64,000 nt of DNA, taken from Streptomyces sp. 846.5 (lineage in GTDB: Bacteria; Actinomycetota; Actinomycetes; Streptomycetales; Streptomycetaceae). The stretch is from positions 2,590,001-2,654,000 of the forward strand of contig NZ_SOBN01000001.1 of NCBI RefSeq assembly GCF_004365705.1, read 5' to 3'. Below the pieces are notes generated by a model. That model did no database searches, was not told the origin of the DNA, and was given only the letters and a program-made list of their open reading frames with translations. Of this stretch, positions 9,209 through 18,430 are shown one piece after another; position 1 is the stretch's first letter; each line of letters begins with the position of its first letter. The translations under genes were made by a program, and so were the position numbers.

Positions 9209-9682
9209 GTGGCCAACCGTGAACGGAACGGCAGCGTTCCCCTCGACTCCGTCTCCAAGGCGATCATCGAGCAGCTCCAGGAGGACGGCCGTCGGCCGTA
9301 CGCCAGCATCGGCAAGGCCGTGGGCCTCTCCGAGGCTGCCGTGCGCCAGCGGGTCCAGAAGCTCCTCGACCAGGGTGTCATGCAGATCGTCGCGGTGACG
9401 GACCCGCTCACCGTCGGGTTCACCCGGCAGGCGATGGTCGGCATCACCGTCGAGGGCGACATGGAGCCGGTCGCGGACGCCCTGGCCGCCATGGACGAGG
9501 TGGACTACGTCGTCGTCACCGCCGGATCGTTCGACCTGCTGGCCGAACTGGTCTGCGAGGACGACGAACACCTCCTCGAACTGATCAACAAGCGCATCCG
9601 CGCGCTTCCCGGCGTGCGGAGAACTGAAAGCTTCGTTTACCTGAAGCTCCGGAAACAGACCTACACCTGGGGTACCCGATGA
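9209..9682 (+). CDS. Lrp/AsnC-family transcriptional regulator
   Basis: This 157-residue regulator has the N-terminal winged helix (about 12-60; DSVSKAIIEQLQEDGRRPYASIGKAVGLSEAAVRQRV) and the C-terminal RAM ligand-binding domain (about 75-150). Members form octamers or dimers that sense amino acids. It begins at GTG 9209 after an AGGGTGAGG ribosome site. Its stop overlaps the start of the aminotransferase gene by four bases (ATGA), so the two are almost certainly co-translated. This suggests it senses the amino donor or product of that enzyme. The divergent dehydrogenase is the other likely target. Confidence 0.9.
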   Translation: MANRERNGSVPLDSVSKAIIEQLQEDGRRPYASIGKAVGLSEAAVRQRVQKLLDQGVMQIVAVTDPLTVGFTRQAMVGITVEGDMEPVADALAAMDEVDYVVVTAGSFDLLAELVCEDDEHLLELINKRIRALPGVRRTESFVYLKLRKQTYTWGTR

Positions 9683-11055
9683 GCGCCGACCCGGCAGCGA
9701 AGGACCTTTCGAAGACCGCCTACGACCATCTGTGGATGCACTTCACCCGGATGTCGTCGTACGAGAACAACCCCGTGCCCACCATCGTCAGCGGTGAGGG
9801 CGCCTACATCTACGACTCGAACGGTCGCCGGTACCTGGACGGCCTGGCGGGTCTGTTCGTGGTCCAGGCCGGTCACGGCCGCGCCGAGCTCGCCGAGGTC
9901 GCCCGCAAGCAGGCCGAGAAGCTGGCCTTCTTCCCGATCTGGAGCTACGCGCACCCCTCCGCCGTCGAGCTCGCCGAGCGGCTGGCGAACTACGCCCCCG
10001 GCGACCTCAACAAGGTCTTCTTCACCACCGGCGGCGGCGAGGCCGTCGAGACCGCGTGGAAGCTGGCCAAGCAGTACTTCAAGCTGACCGGTGAGCACAC
10101 CAAGTACAAGGTGATCTCCCGCGCGGTGGCCTACCACGGCACCCCCCAGGGCGCCCTGTCCATCACCGGCCTGCCGGCCCTGAAGGCCCCGTTCGAGCCG
10201 CTGGTCCCGGGCGCCCACAAGGTCGTCAACACCAACATCTACCGCGCCCCGATCCACGGCGACGACCCGGAGGCCTACGGCCGCTGGTGCGCCGACCAGA
10301 TCGAGCAGGAGATCCTGTTCGAGGGCCCGGAGACGGTCGCGGCCGTGTTCCTGGAGCCGGTGCAGAACGCCGGCGGCTGCTTCCCGCCGCCGCCCGGGTA
10401 CTTCCAGCGGGTCCGCGAGATCTGCGACCAGTACAACGTGCTGCTGGTGTCGGACGAGACCATCTGCGCCTTCGGCCGCCTGGGCACGATGTTCGCCTGC
10501 GACAAGTTCGACTACATCCCCGACATCATCACCTGCGCCAAGGGCATGACCTCCGGGTACTCCCCCATCGGTGCGGCGATCATCTCGGACCGGATCGCCG
10601 AGCCGTTCTACAAGGGCGACAACACCTTCCTGCACGGCTACACCTTCGGCGGCCACCCGGTCTCCTCCGCGGTGGCGCTGGCAAACCTGGACATCTTCGA
10701 GCGCGAGGGCCTCAACAAGCACGTCCTCGCCAACGAGGACGCCTTCCGGGCCACCCTGGAGAAGCTGCACGACCTGCCGATCGTCGGCGACGTCCGCGGC
10801 AACGGCTTCTTCTACGGGATCGAGCTCGTCAAGGACAAGGTCACCAAGGAGTCCTTCAACGACGACGAGTGCGAGCGCATCCTCTACGGATACGTCTCCA
10901 AGGCGCTCTTCGAGAACGGCCTGTACTGCCGCGCCGACGACCGCGGTGACCCGGTCATCCAGCTGTCGCCGCCGCTGATCGCCGACCAGTCGACCTTCGA
11001 CGAGATCGAGCAGATCCTGCGCACGGTGCTGACCGAGGCGTGGAAGCGAATGTAG
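9679..11055 (+). CDS. Class III PLP aminotransferase (putrescine/GABA/beta-alanine type)
   Basis: A 458-residue omega-aminotransferase. The PLP-binding Lys288 is in ITCAKGMTSGY, the pyridine-N aspartate Asp259 is in LLVSDETICAFGR, and the N-terminal substrate region is typical of the family. These enzymes move terminal amino groups of diamines, GABA, beta-alanine or taurine to pyruvate or 2-oxoglutarate. The ATG at 9679 overlaps the stop of the Lrp-type gene. Together with the two aminoaldehyde dehydrogenases and mmsA, it would complete conversion of putrescine to succinate semialdehyde, or of 3-aminopropanal via beta-alanine to acetyl-CoA. Precise substrate cannot be read from sequence. Confidence 0.9.
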   Translation: MSADPAAKDLSKTAYDHLWMHFTRMSSYENNPVPTIVSGEGAYIYDSNGRRYLDGLAGLFVVQAGHGRAELAEVARKQAEKLAFFPIWSYAHPSAVELAERLANYAPGDLNKVFFTTGGGEAVETAWKLAKQYFKLTGEHTKYKVISRAVAYHGTPQGALSITGLPALKAPFEPLVPGAHKVVNTNIYRAPIHGDDPEAYGRWCADQIEQEILFEGPETVAAVFLEPVQNAGGCFPPPPGYFQRVREICDQYNVLLVSDETICAFGRLGTMFACDKFDYIPDIITCAKGMTSGYSPIGAAIISDRIAEPFYKGDNTFLHGYTFGGHPVSSAVALANLDIFEREGLNKHVLANEDAFRATLEKLHDLPIVGDVRGNGFFYGIELVKDKVTKESFNDDECERILYGYVSKALFENGLYCRADDRGDPVIQLSPPLIADQSTFDEIEQILRTVLTEAWKRM

Positions 11056-11082
11056 TTCGTTGCTTTTTGTCCCACCCTCCAC

Positions 11083-11124
11083 CGCTGGGCGGTCCTGACC
11101 TTGTAAGGTCGGGGCCGCCCAGCG
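11083..11124 (+). terminator. Terminator after the aminotransferase
   Basis: A long hairpin (CGCTGGGCGG with CCGCCCAGCG, the inner stem continuing as GACCTT/AAGGTC around a GT loop) lies 28 bases after the stop codon. It ends the Lrp-aminotransferase unit. Confidence 0.8.
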
Positions 11125-11240
11125 GCGTCTCACCTGCCGTTCGAGTGATCGACACGACAGTTCGACCGATGCGGCGCGCAACCCCGAAGCTGATCACTCG
11201 TTCTAGTCTGTGAGCCACCATCACGACCAGGAGGACCTCA

Positions 11241-12032
11241 GTGACCGTCGCCCCGCCCGACAACGACGTGCTGTGGGCACGAGGGCTGGTGCACACCATC
11301 CGCGGCACCCCGGCACTGCGCGGGGTCTCCCTGGGCGTGCGCGAGGGCGAGGTCCTCGCCGTCACCGGACCGCGCGGCTGCGGGATGAGCACCCTGCTGG
11401 ACTGCCTCAGCGGCGTGCTCCCCGCCGACGAGGGCGAGATCTGGTTCAACAGCTCCCCCGTCCACACCCTGGGCCGTACCGCGCGGGAGCGGCTGCGGCG
11501 GGAGCGCTTCGGCCATGTCGGGTCCGAGCCCCGTCTCGTCCCCGAACTGACCGCGCGGGAGAACGTCGCGCTGCCGCTGCTGCTCGCCGGTGCGGCGCGC
11601 AAGGACGCCACGGTCGCCGCCACGGAGTGGCTGGAGCGGCTGGACGTCGCCGACTGCGCCAGGCAGCGGCCCGCCGCCCTGCGTCAGGACCAGCGCCAGC
11701 GGATCGCGGTCGCCCGCGCGCTGGCCCACCGCCCCACCGTGGTCTTCGCCGACGAGCCCACCGCCCCGCTGCACCGTGACGCCCGGGACCAGGTCATGCG
11801 GATACTGGTCACCGCCTCCCGCTCGCACCGGATCACCCTGGTCCTGGCCACCCACGACCCCGGCCTGGCCCGCTACGCGGACCGGGTGGCGACCATGGTG
11901 GACGGCCGTCTCGCCGCCCCCGTCCGGGCGCGGCAGGCCATGGCGGCGGCGGCCGAGACCGCGGCCACCGGGGAAGACCGGGCCGAGCTGCTGCGGAGGG
12001 ACGTGGAGCAGTGTTCCCCTACCTCCGTCTAG
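11241..12032 (+). CDS. ABC transporter ATP-binding protein with a degenerate Walker A
   Basis: This 263-residue protein has the fold of a LolD/MacB-type ABC ATPase, but key residues are altered. Walker A reads GPRGCGMST (43-51), with Met49 (ATG, 11385-11387) in place of the invariant Lys. The signature LSGGQ is replaced by LRQDQ (147-151). The Walker B VVFADE (Glu172) and the H-loop His205 in LATHD remain. It begins at GTG 11241 behind GGAGG and overlaps the next gene, a membrane protein, by 22 bases, so they form a two-gene transporter-like unit. ATP hydrolysis is doubtful; it could be a regulatory or nucleotide-binding partner. The role and substrate are unknown. Confidence 0.85.
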   Translation: MTVAPPDNDVLWARGLVHTIRGTPALRGVSLGVREGEVLAVTGPRGCGMSTLLDCLSGVLPADEGEIWFNSSPVHTLGRTARERLRRERFGHVGSEPRLVPELTARENVALPLLLAGAARKDATVAATEWLERLDVADCARQRPAALRQDQRQRIAVARALAHRPTVVFADEPTAPLHRDARDQVMRILVTASRSHRITLVLATHDPGLARYADRVATMVDGRLAAPVRARQAMAAAAETAATGEDRAELLRRDVEQCSPTSV

Positions 12033-13135
12033 CGCGCGGCTACGGCTTCCTGGACCTCTGCCGCTTCCTGCTCACCGCCGCGGCCTCGGCCACCGTGGGC
12101 GCCCTGCTGCTCAGCGCGCTGGGACGGGCGCTCAACAGCCCCGACGACACCGGGGCCGCGGTCGAGCGGCTGCTCTGGTGCCTGCCCGCGCTGGCCGCCG
12201 TCGGCTACCTCTGCGCCGCCTGGGCCCGCTCGCTGCCCTCGCAGCGGCCGGAGCGCATCGCCGGCCTGGCCGCGGCCGGCGCCGGGCCGGTGCGGACCAG
12301 GCTGGTGCTGGCCGGGGAGATCGCCCTGATCTGCGCACTCGGCGCGGTGCTGGCGCTGCTGGGCTTCATGGTGCTGCGTGCGCACTGGCTGGAGCTGCTG
12401 CCCGGCGGCCGCCTCGATCCGGCGCTGGGTACCCGTGCCGGGCTTCCGGCGGCCGGGACGGTCGCCCTGCTCGCGGTCGTCCCGCTGCTGGGCGGCCTGG
12501 CCGCCGGCGCCGCCGTGCGGTCCGTCGATCTGCTGCCCGGCGACGACGCGGACCGGATCGTGCGCCGGCCGCCGGTCCCGTACCTGGTGGCGGTGGGGCT
12601 GCTGGCCGTGGCCGGTGCCGGGATCGCCGTCCTCGGCATGCGGGGGCACACCGGCGCTGAGGCCTGGGCCGGCGGCGCGCTGGGCCTGCTCGGGCTCGCC
12701 GGTGCCGTTCCCGCGGTGCTGTACCTGGTCGGCGGCCTGCTCGCGTCGGGACGCCCGCGGGCCGTCCGGCTGCTCGCCGGACGCGCGCTGCAGGCCGAGT
12801 CCTGGCGGCTGGGCGCGCCGCTGGCCGTGCCGGCGGTCGCGGGAGCGGTGGTGGTGACCGTCCTGCTGCGGGACGCCCCCGGGCGGCGGCCTGCGGGCCC
12901 GCTGCTGGTGGTGGAGCTTGTGCTGCTCGGCGTCTGCGTGCTGGGGGCGCTGATGGCCCGGCTGGTCGAGCTGGCCCGGACCCGGCGGGGCTGCTATGCC
13001 TCGCTCAGCCGGATAGGAGCGCCCGGCGGGATGCTGCTGCGCGCAGCGGCGGTGCGGGGTGGCGCGGCCGTCCTGGTCGCGGTCGCTGCGGGGGCCGGGG
13101 CTGCGGCGCTCACGGCGGCGGTGCTGGCTGCTTAG
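12011..13135 (+). CDS. ABC transporter permease-like integral membrane protein
   Basis: This 374-residue protein is strongly hydrophobic with roughly eight predicted membrane segments, including pairs near residues 15-40, 100-125, 150-180, 195-215, 220-245, 260-285 and the C-terminus. The layout recalls an FtsX/MacB-type permease reduced to its membrane parts; no large extracytoplasmic domain is visible. It starts at GTG 12011 inside the end of the ATPase gene (22-base overlap), implying translational coupling and a partner role. Function beyond an ABC-type complex cannot be stated. Confidence 0.75.
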   Translation: MFPYLRLARGYGFLDLCRFLLTAAASATVGALLLSALGRALNSPDDTGAAVERLLWCLPALAAVGYLCAAWARSLPSQRPERIAGLAAAGAGPVRTRLVLAGEIALICALGAVLALLGFMVLRAHWLELLPGGRLDPALGTRAGLPAAGTVALLAVVPLLGGLAAGAAVRSVDLLPGDDADRIVRRPPVPYLVAVGLLAVAGAGIAVLGMRGHTGAEAWAGGALGLLGLAGAVPAVLYLVGGLLASGRPRAVRLLAGRALQAESWRLGAPLAVPAVAGAVVVTVLLRDAPGRRPAGPLLVVELVLLGVCVLGALMARLVELARTRRGCYASLSRIGAPGGMLLRAAAVRGGAAVLVAVAAGAGAAALTAAVLAA

Positions 13136-13157
13136 TTCTTCGGCTGCCGGCCGTGGG

Positions 13158-13247
13158 TGGTTGGTCGCGCAGTTCCCCGCGCCCCTGGGGTGCTGCAACT
13201 GAACCAGTTGCACCTCCTAGGGGCGCGGGGAACTGCGCGACCAACCA
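13158..13247. repeat. Long palindromic intergenic element, bidirectional terminator
   Basis: Left arm 13158-13186 and right arm 13219-13247 are almost perfect reverse complements built on the core CGCAGTTCCCCGCGCCCC. A second inner stem (GCAACTG/CAGTTGC) closes on a 3-base loop. It lies between the converging permease and rlmN genes. A single-arm relative occurs at 42228-42258. From memory this core word is abundant between genes in many Streptomyces genomes. Acting as a terminator for both sides is the likely role. Confidence 0.8.
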
Positions 13248-13267
13248 TGCACAAGCCGCAGTCAGAC

Positions 13268-14392
13268 TCAGCCCGCCGCCGCCAACTGGCCGCAGGCACC
13301 GTCGATCTCCTGGCCGCGGGTGTCCCTGACGGTGACCGGGACACCGTGCAGCTTCAGCTGGCGGACGAACTCGCGCTCGTCCTCGGGGCGCGAGGCGGTC
13401 CACTTGGAGCCGGGGGTGGGGTTGAGCGGGATCAGATTGACGTGCGCCCGGTGGTTCTTGAGCAGCCGCCCGAGCAGGTCGGCCCGCCAGGCCTGGTCGT
13501 TGATGTCCTTGATCAACGCGTACTCGATGGAGATCCGGCGGCCGGACCGCTCCGCGTAGTCCCAGGCCGCGTCCAGCACCTCGGCGACCTTCCAGCGGGT
13601 GTTCACCGGGACCAGGGTGTCCCGCAGCTCGTCGTCGGGCGCGTGCAGCGACACCGCCAGGCGGACGCTCAGCTCCTCGTCGGCGAGCCGGTTGATCCCC
13701 GGGACCAGGCCGACCGTGGAGACGGTGATGCCGCGCTGGGAGAGCCCGAAGCCGCCGGGGGCCGGGTCGGTCAGCCGGCGGATCGCCGCGATGACCCGCT
13801 TGTAGTTGGCGAGCGGCTCGCCCATGCCCATGAAGACCACATTGCTCAGCCGCACCGCACCGGCCTCGCCCGAGGCGTCGGCGCCGAACTCGCCGGCCTT
13901 GATCGACCGCATCCCGGCCGCGATCTGCTCGACGATCTCACCGGTGGAGAGGTTGCGGGTGAGCCCGGCCTGGCCGGTGGCGCAGAACGGGCAGTTCATG
14001 CCGCAGCCGGCCTGCGAGCTGATGCACATCGTCACCCGGTCGGGGTAACGCATCAGCACGGACTCGACCAGCACCCCGTCGAAGAGCTTCCACAGCGTCT
14101 TGCGGGTGCTGTCGTCGTCGCAGGAGACATTGCGGACCACGCTCATCAGCTCGGGCAGCAGCCCCTCGGCGAGCTTGGCCCGGGACGCCGCGGGGATGTC
14201 CGTCCACTCGTCGGGGCCGGCCGAGAGCCGGGAGAAGTACTGGCGCGAGAGCTGGTCGGCACGGAACGGCTTCTCGCCGAGCTCGGCGACCGCGTCGCGG
14301 CGCTCGGACGCGGTCAGGTCGGCGAGGTGGCGCGGGGGCTTGGCGCCGCGCGGCGCGGCAAAGGTGAGTTCACCCGGGAGTGGCTTAGGCAT
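13268..14392 (-). CDS. rlmN: Dual-specificity RNA methyltransferase RlmN
   Basis: This 374-residue radical-SAM enzyme methylates C2 of A2503 in 23S rRNA and A37 in some tRNAs. The [4Fe-4S] motif CGMNCPFC is at Cys130, Cys134 and Cys137. GMGEPLANY (SAM-binding GGE-type motif) and a C-terminal [11 protein letters not shown] carrying the Cys that forms the protein-RNA intermediate are present. ATG 14392 is used; the protein has full family length. It stands alone between the palindromic element and a hairpin terminator that closes cdsA, so it needs its own promoter within 14393-14435. Confidence 0.96.
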   Translation of the reverse strand: MPKPLPGELTFAAPRGAKPPRHLADLTASERRDAVAELGEKPFRADQLSRQYFSRLSAGPDEWTDIPAASRAKLAEGLLPELMSVVRNVSCDDDSTRKTLWKLFDGVLVESVLMRYPDRVTMCISSQAGCGMNCPFCATGQAGLTRNLSTGEIVEQIAAGMRSIKAGEFGADASGEAGAVRLSNVVFMGMGEPLANYKRVIAAIRRLTDPAPGGFGLSQRGITVSTVGLVPGINRLADEELSVRLAVSLHAPDDELRDTLVPVNTRWKVAEVLDAAWDYAERSGRRISIEYALIKDINDQAWRADLLGRLLKNHRAHVNLIPLNPTPGSKWTASRPEDEREFVRQLKLHGVPVTVRDTRGQEIDGACGQLAAAG

Positions 14393-14435
14393 GATTCCCC
14401 CAGTGTCTCAGGTCGGCCGAGCAGTCACACAAAGG

Positions 14436-14474
14436 GCGAGGCCCCGGACACCGTGGTGGGGTCCGGGGCCTCGC
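14436..14474 (-). terminator. Intrinsic terminator after cdsA
   Basis: A perfect 14-bp stem (14436-14449 with 14461-14474) is followed on the minus strand by CCTTTGTGTG. It ends the rpsB-tsf-pyrH-frr-cdsA direction of transcription. Confidence 0.85.
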
Positions 14475-14489
14475 TTCAGCGTGCTCCGC

Positions 14490-15842
14490 TCAGCCCGCGC
14501 CGACGAAGCCGACCAGGACGAGCCAGACGATCGGGGCGGTGGGGAGGAGCGAGTCCAGCCGGTCCATCAGGCCGCCGTGGCCCGGGAGGAGGGTGCCCAT
14601 GTCCTTGATCCCGAGGTCGCGCTTGATCATCGACTCGCCGAGGTCGCCGAGGGTGGCGCTGACCGCCACGCAGGCGCCCAGCACCAGGCCCTGCCACCAG
14701 CTGGCCCGGTCGATGATCAGGTTCATCCCGAGGGCGCCGACGAGCATGCACAGCAGCACCGCGCCGACCAGGCCCTCGCGGGTCTTGCCGGGGCTGATCC
14801 GGGGCGCGAGCTTGTGCCTGCCGAAGCGGGAGCCGGCCGCGTAGGCGCCGGTGTCGCTGCAGACGGTCAGCACCAGGTACAGCGCCACCCGCTGCGGACC
14901 GTCGTCGGCGGCGAGCATCAGCATCACGAAGGTCGCCAGGAAGGGGACGTAGAAGGCGGTGAAGATGCCCGCGGTCACGTCCCGGAGATAGTCCTCGGGC
15001 GGCTCGCTCATCCGCCAGACCAGCACCGCGAGCGCCGTGAGCGCCAGCGCCACCAGCGCCGACTCGGGCCCGCCCAGGTACGCGGCGACCAGCATGCCGA
15101 CCCCGCCGACGGCCAGCGGGGGCCTCGGCACATTGATGCCCTTGCTCTCCGAGAGACGGCTGGTGAGCTCCCACATGCCGATCACCACGACCGCCGCGAC
15201 GACGCCGACGAACAGCCACTTCACGATGAACAGGGAGGCGACCACGAGCACGCCGAGACCGAGCCCCACACCGATGGCGGCACGCAGGTCGCGGCCGCCG
15301 CCCTTGGGGGCCCTGCCGGTCGCGGGGGCGGGCGCGGCCGGGTCGGGGACCGGTGCTTGGTTGCTCATCGGCGGCGCCTCGGTACGGAGAGGGGGCAGCA
15401 CCGCGGTCTCTTCCGCGGGCGCAACAGGCGCCGGCGCGGGTGCGTCGTCGCGGAACAGCGGCCCGCTCAGGCGGGCGACCACCGGTTCACCGGCTGGATC
15501 GGCGCTCGCCTGCGGCATCTGCCCGCCTTGGGTGAAATGTCCGGAGAAACGTTCCGGTGCGGGGTACTGAGCGGCCATGGGACGAGTCTGCGGCATGCCC
15601 CCGTCGCCGTGCAGCGGGAACTGCTGCGAGTGGCCGACCGCCGGCGCCCCCCAGTACGGGGGGACCGGCTGGTCGAGCACCGGCGGCATCAGCGCGGTGG
15701 CCTCGGCCGCTCCGGGCTGTGCGCCGCCGGGGAGCACTCCCCCGTGGGGTCCGTTCGGGAGGAAAGCAGCGTCGTGGCCCGGCGTTCGGGCCCCGGCGCT
15801 GCCGTCGCCGGAATCGGGCCCCCAGTAGGAGTCGTCGTTCAT
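14490..15842 (-). CDS. cdsA: Phosphatidate cytidylyltransferase with long disordered N-terminus
   Basis: CdsA makes CDP-diacylglycerol from phosphatidic acid and CTP, the entry to phospholipid synthesis, in the cytoplasmic membrane. The C-terminal signature (KRDLGIKDMGTLLPGHGG followed by DRLDS) is complete, and about eight membrane segments occupy residues 175 to the end. The first ~170 residues are Pro/Ala/Gly/Gln-rich and low in complexity, making the protein 450 residues against about 260-300 for the bare enzyme. The start ATG at 15842 overlaps the frr stop codon by one base, which fixes the start and indicates coupling. Confidence 0.95.
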   Translation of the reverse strand: MNDDSYWGPDSGDGSAGARTPGHDAAFLPNGPHGGVLPGGAQPGAAEATALMPPVLDQPVPPYWGAPAVGHSQQFPLHGDGGMPQTRPMAAQYPAPERFSGHFTQGGQMPQASADPAGEPVVARLSGPLFRDDAPAPAPVAPAEETAVLPPLRTEAPPMSNQAPVPDPAAPAPATGRAPKGGGRDLRAAIGVGLGLGVLVVASLFIVKWLFVGVVAAVVVIGMWELTSRLSESKGINVPRPPLAVGGVGMLVAAYLGGPESALVALALTALAVLVWRMSEPPEDYLRDVTAGIFTAFYVPFLATFVMLMLAADDGPQRVALYLVLTVCSDTGAYAAGSRFGRHKLAPRISPGKTREGLVGAVLLCMLVGALGMNLIIDRASWWQGLVLGACVAVSATLGDLGESMIKRDLGIKDMGTLLPGHGGLMDRLDSLLPTAPIVWLVLVGFVGAG

Positions 15843-16402
15843 CAGACCTCGAGGAGCTCGGCTTCCTTGTGCTTCAGCAGCTCGTCCACCTGCGCGACAT
15901 AGCGCGCGGTGACGTCCTCGAGCTCCTTCTCGGCGCGGCGCACCTCGTCCTCGCCGGCTTCGCCGTCCTTGCTGAGCTTGTCCAGGGTCTCCTTGGCCTT
16001 GCGGCGCACCGCGCGGATGGAGATCTTGGCGTCCTCGGCCTTGCCCCGGGCGACCTTGATGTACTCCCGCCGGCGCTCCTCGGTGAGCTGCGGGAAGTTC
16101 ACCCGGATGATCGACCCGTCATTGGACGGGTTGACGCCCAGGTCCGAGTTGCGGATGGCCTCCTCGATGGCGCGCAGCGAGCTCTTGTCGAACGGCGAGA
16201 CGATCGCCATCCGGGGCTCCGGCACCGAGAAGGACGCCAGCTGGTTGATCGGGGTCACCGCGCCGTAGTACTCGGCGACGATCTTGCTGAACATCGCGGG
16301 GTGCGCACGGCCGGTACGGATCGCGGCGAAGTCGTCCTTGGCGACGGCGACGGCCTTCTCCATCTTCTCCTCGGCCTCGAGGAGGGTCTCTTCAATCACC
16401 AT
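15842..16402 (-). CDS. frr: Ribosome recycling factor
   Basis: This 186-residue RRF splits post-termination ribosomes together with EF-G. The ends are typical: an N-terminal [18 protein letters not shown], the conserved RTGRAHP loop, and a C-terminal [28 protein letters not shown] helix. The ATG at 16402 has AGGAG 5 bases upstream; an in-frame Met further upstream would add an unrelated 16-residue tail. It is downstream of pyrH (125-base gap) and coupled to cdsA. Confidence 0.97.
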   Translation of the reverse strand: MVIEETLLEAEEKMEKAVAVAKDDFAAIRTGRAHPAMFSKIVAEYYGAVTPINQLASFSVPEPRMAIVSPFDKSSLRAIEEAIRNSDLGVNPSNDGSIIRVNFPQLTEERRREYIKVARGKAEDAKISIRAVRRKAKETLDKLSKDGEAGEDEVRRAEKELEDVTARYVAQVDELLKHKEAELLEV

Positions 16403-16527
16403 GTGCTCCTGTCCGGTGCTACCCGGTCTCGACTCCTGCTGTGCGGGCACTACTACGCGTTACCGGGCACGTTCGCCGACGCCCGGTGGATTGTCCATCC
16501 CCTGCGAGGACCAACCCTCCGGGAGGG

Positions 16528-17268
16528 TCAGTGCTGCGCCGACTCGCCACTGATCAGCGTGCCGATCTTCTCACTGCGCACGGCGCGGGCGATATTGCCC
16601 TCGGCGAGCAGCTCGAACACCAGCATCGGCAGGTTGTTGTCCTTGCACAGGGTGATCGCGGTGAGGTCCGCGATCCTCAGATCCCTGGCGATCACCTCGG
16701 AGTATTCCAGGGTGTCGAACTTCACCGCGTCCGGGTTGGTGCGGGGGTCGGAGTCGTAGACGCCGTCCACCCCGTTCTTCCCCATCAGCAGCACCTCGGC
16801 GTGGATCTCCAGGGCGCGCTGGACGGCGGTGGTGTCGGTGGAGAAGTAGGGCATGCCCATCCCGGCGCCGAAGATCACGACGCGGCCCTTCTCCAGGTGC
16901 CGGATCGCGCGCAGCGGCAGATAGGGCTCGGCGACCTGGCCCATGGTGATCGCGGTCTGGACCCTGGTCTCGATGCCCTCCTTGTTCAGGAAGTCCTGCA
17001 GCGCAAGGCTGTTCATCACAGTGCCGAGCATGCCCATGTAGTCGGAACGGGCCCGGTCCATGCCGCGCAGCTGCAGTTCGGCGCCGCGGAAGAAGTTGCC
17101 GCCGCCGATGACGACGGCGACCTCGGTGCCGCCGCGGACCACGGTGGCGATCTCGCGGGCGATGGCGTGGACGACGTCGGGGTCGACTCCCAGGCCGCCC
17201 CCACCGGCGAAGGCCTCACCGGAAAGCTTGAGCAGCACGCGGCGGCGCGGACTCTCCTCAGCGGTCAT
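16528..17268 (-). CDS. pyrH: UMP kinase
   Basis: This 246-residue amino-acid-kinase-fold enzyme phosphorylates UMP to UDP. It shows [12 protein letters not shown] (phosphate loop), [10 protein letters not shown], and the [13 protein letters not shown] and [12 protein letters not shown] blocks of hexameric bacterial PyrH. Two nearby ATGs are possible. I prefer 17268, giving 9 bases from AAGGAG rather than 3 for the ATG at 17274. It lies 177 bases after tsf; a small hairpin around 17400-17428 in that gap may reduce read-through. Confidence 0.96.
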   Translation of the reverse strand: MTAEESPRRRVLLKLSGEAFAGGGGLGVDPDVVHAIAREIATVVRGGTEVAVVIGGGNFFRGAELQLRGMDRARSDYMGMLGTVMNSLALQDFLNKEGIETRVQTAITMGQVAEPYLPLRAIRHLEKGRVVIFGAGMGMPYFSTDTTAVQRALEIHAEVLLMGKNGVDGVYDSDPRTNPDAVKFDTLEYSEVIARDLRIADLTAITLCKDNNLPMLVFELLAEGNIARAVRSEKIGTLISGESAQH

Positions 17269-17445
17269 CTGCATCGACTCCTTCTGGTGGTGCATGAGCT
17301 GGTGCGAGCAGGCGTACGAGAGGAGGCCACCGCCGGGGGCATCGCTACGGATACCTCCACGGCTGTGGCCTCCTCGTCGTACTTCACGACTCACATCGTA
17401 TGGGCGGACGCCCGGTCCGGGCGCCCACCGCAGACCCCGGTGGGG

Positions 17446-18282
17446 TCAGGCGCCGACGCGGAAGCGGGCGAAGCGGACCAGCTTGACGCCGGCCTCGTCC
17501 AGGACCTTCTGGACGGTCTTCTTGCTGTCCTTGGCGAACGCCTGCTCCAGGACCGAGTTCTCCTTGACGAAGCCGCTGACGCGACCCTCGACGATCCTCG
17601 GCAGGGCGGCCTCGGGCTTGCCCTCCTCGCGCGCGGTGGCCTCGGCGATGCGGCGCTCGCTCTCCAGGGCCTCGGCCGGGATGTCCTCGCGGGAGAGGTA
17701 CTTCGGGGCGAACGCGGCGATGTGCTGCGCCACGTCCTTCGCGATCTCCGCGTTCTCCTGGTCGAGCTCGACCAGCACGCCGATGGCCGGCGGCAGGTCG
17801 GGGTCGGTGCGGTGCATGTAGGCGGCGACGTAGGCGCCACCGGTGAACTGGGCGAAGCGGCGGAAGACGATCTTCTCGCCCAGGCCCGCGTTGGCCTCGT
17901 CCACGAACTGCTGGACGGTCTTGCCGGGCTCGATCTCGCTGGCCAGCGCGGTCTCGATGTCGGCCGGGGAGGTGGCGGCGACGTGGGCGGCCAGCGCGTT
18001 GGCGACCTCCACGAAGCGGCCGCCCTTGGCGACGAAGTCGGTCTCGCAGTTCAGCTCGACCAGGACACCGGAGTTGCCGCCCTGGAGCAGGGAGACGACG
18101 GCGCCGTTGGAGGCGTCGCGGCCCTCACGCTTGGCAACGCCCTTCTGGCCCTTGATGCGCAGCAGCTCGACGGCCTTCTCGACGTTGCCCTCGGCCTCGT
18201 CCAGAGCCTTCTTGCAGTCCATCATTCCGGCGCCGGTGAGCTCACGGAGCTTCTTGACGTCCGCGGCGGTGGTGTTCGCCAT
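17446..18282 (-). CDS. tsf: Elongation factor Ts
   Basis: This 278-residue nucleotide exchange factor for EF-Tu has the N-terminal UBA-like domain with MANTTAADVKKLRELTGAGMM, the KREGRDASNG and ELNCETDFVA core blocks, and the C-terminal dimerisation region. It follows rpsB across 148 bases that contain a hairpin. Length and start (ATG 18282) match actinobacterial homologues. Confidence 0.97.
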   Translation of the reverse strand: MANTTAADVKKLRELTGAGMMDCKKALDEAEGNVEKAVELLRIKGQKGVAKREGRDASNGAVVSLLQGGNSGVLVELNCETDFVAKGGRFVEVANALAAHVAATSPADIETALASEIEPGKTVQQFVDEANAGLGEKIVFRRFAQFTGGAYVAAYMHRTDPDLPPAIGVLVELDQENAEIAKDVAQHIAAFAPKYLSREDIPAEALESERRIAEATAREEGKPEAALPRIVEGRVSGFVKENSVLEQAFAKDSKKTVQKVLDEAGVKLVRFARFRVGA

Positions 18283-18382
18283 TGTTCTTCAGTCTCTTCT
18301 CAACGATGTCGGTGGAGGGGGCCGTACCGACGGCCGAACTCCTGGTGGGCCCATGGCCCGGAGCCCGGCCGCCGGACACGAT

Positions 18383-18420
18383 GCGAGGGGCACGCCGGCG
18401 GTCGCCGCCGTACCCCTCGC
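18383..18420 (-). terminator. Attenuator-like hairpin between rpsB and tsf
   Basis: GCGAGGGG (18383-18390) pairs with CCCCTCGC (18413-18420), and the inner arms also pair with small bulges. It lies directly after the rpsB stop. A partial terminator here would let rpsB be expressed above tsf, as I recall reported for S. coelicolor. Confidence 0.55.
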
Positions 18421-18430
18421 CCTGAAGTCG

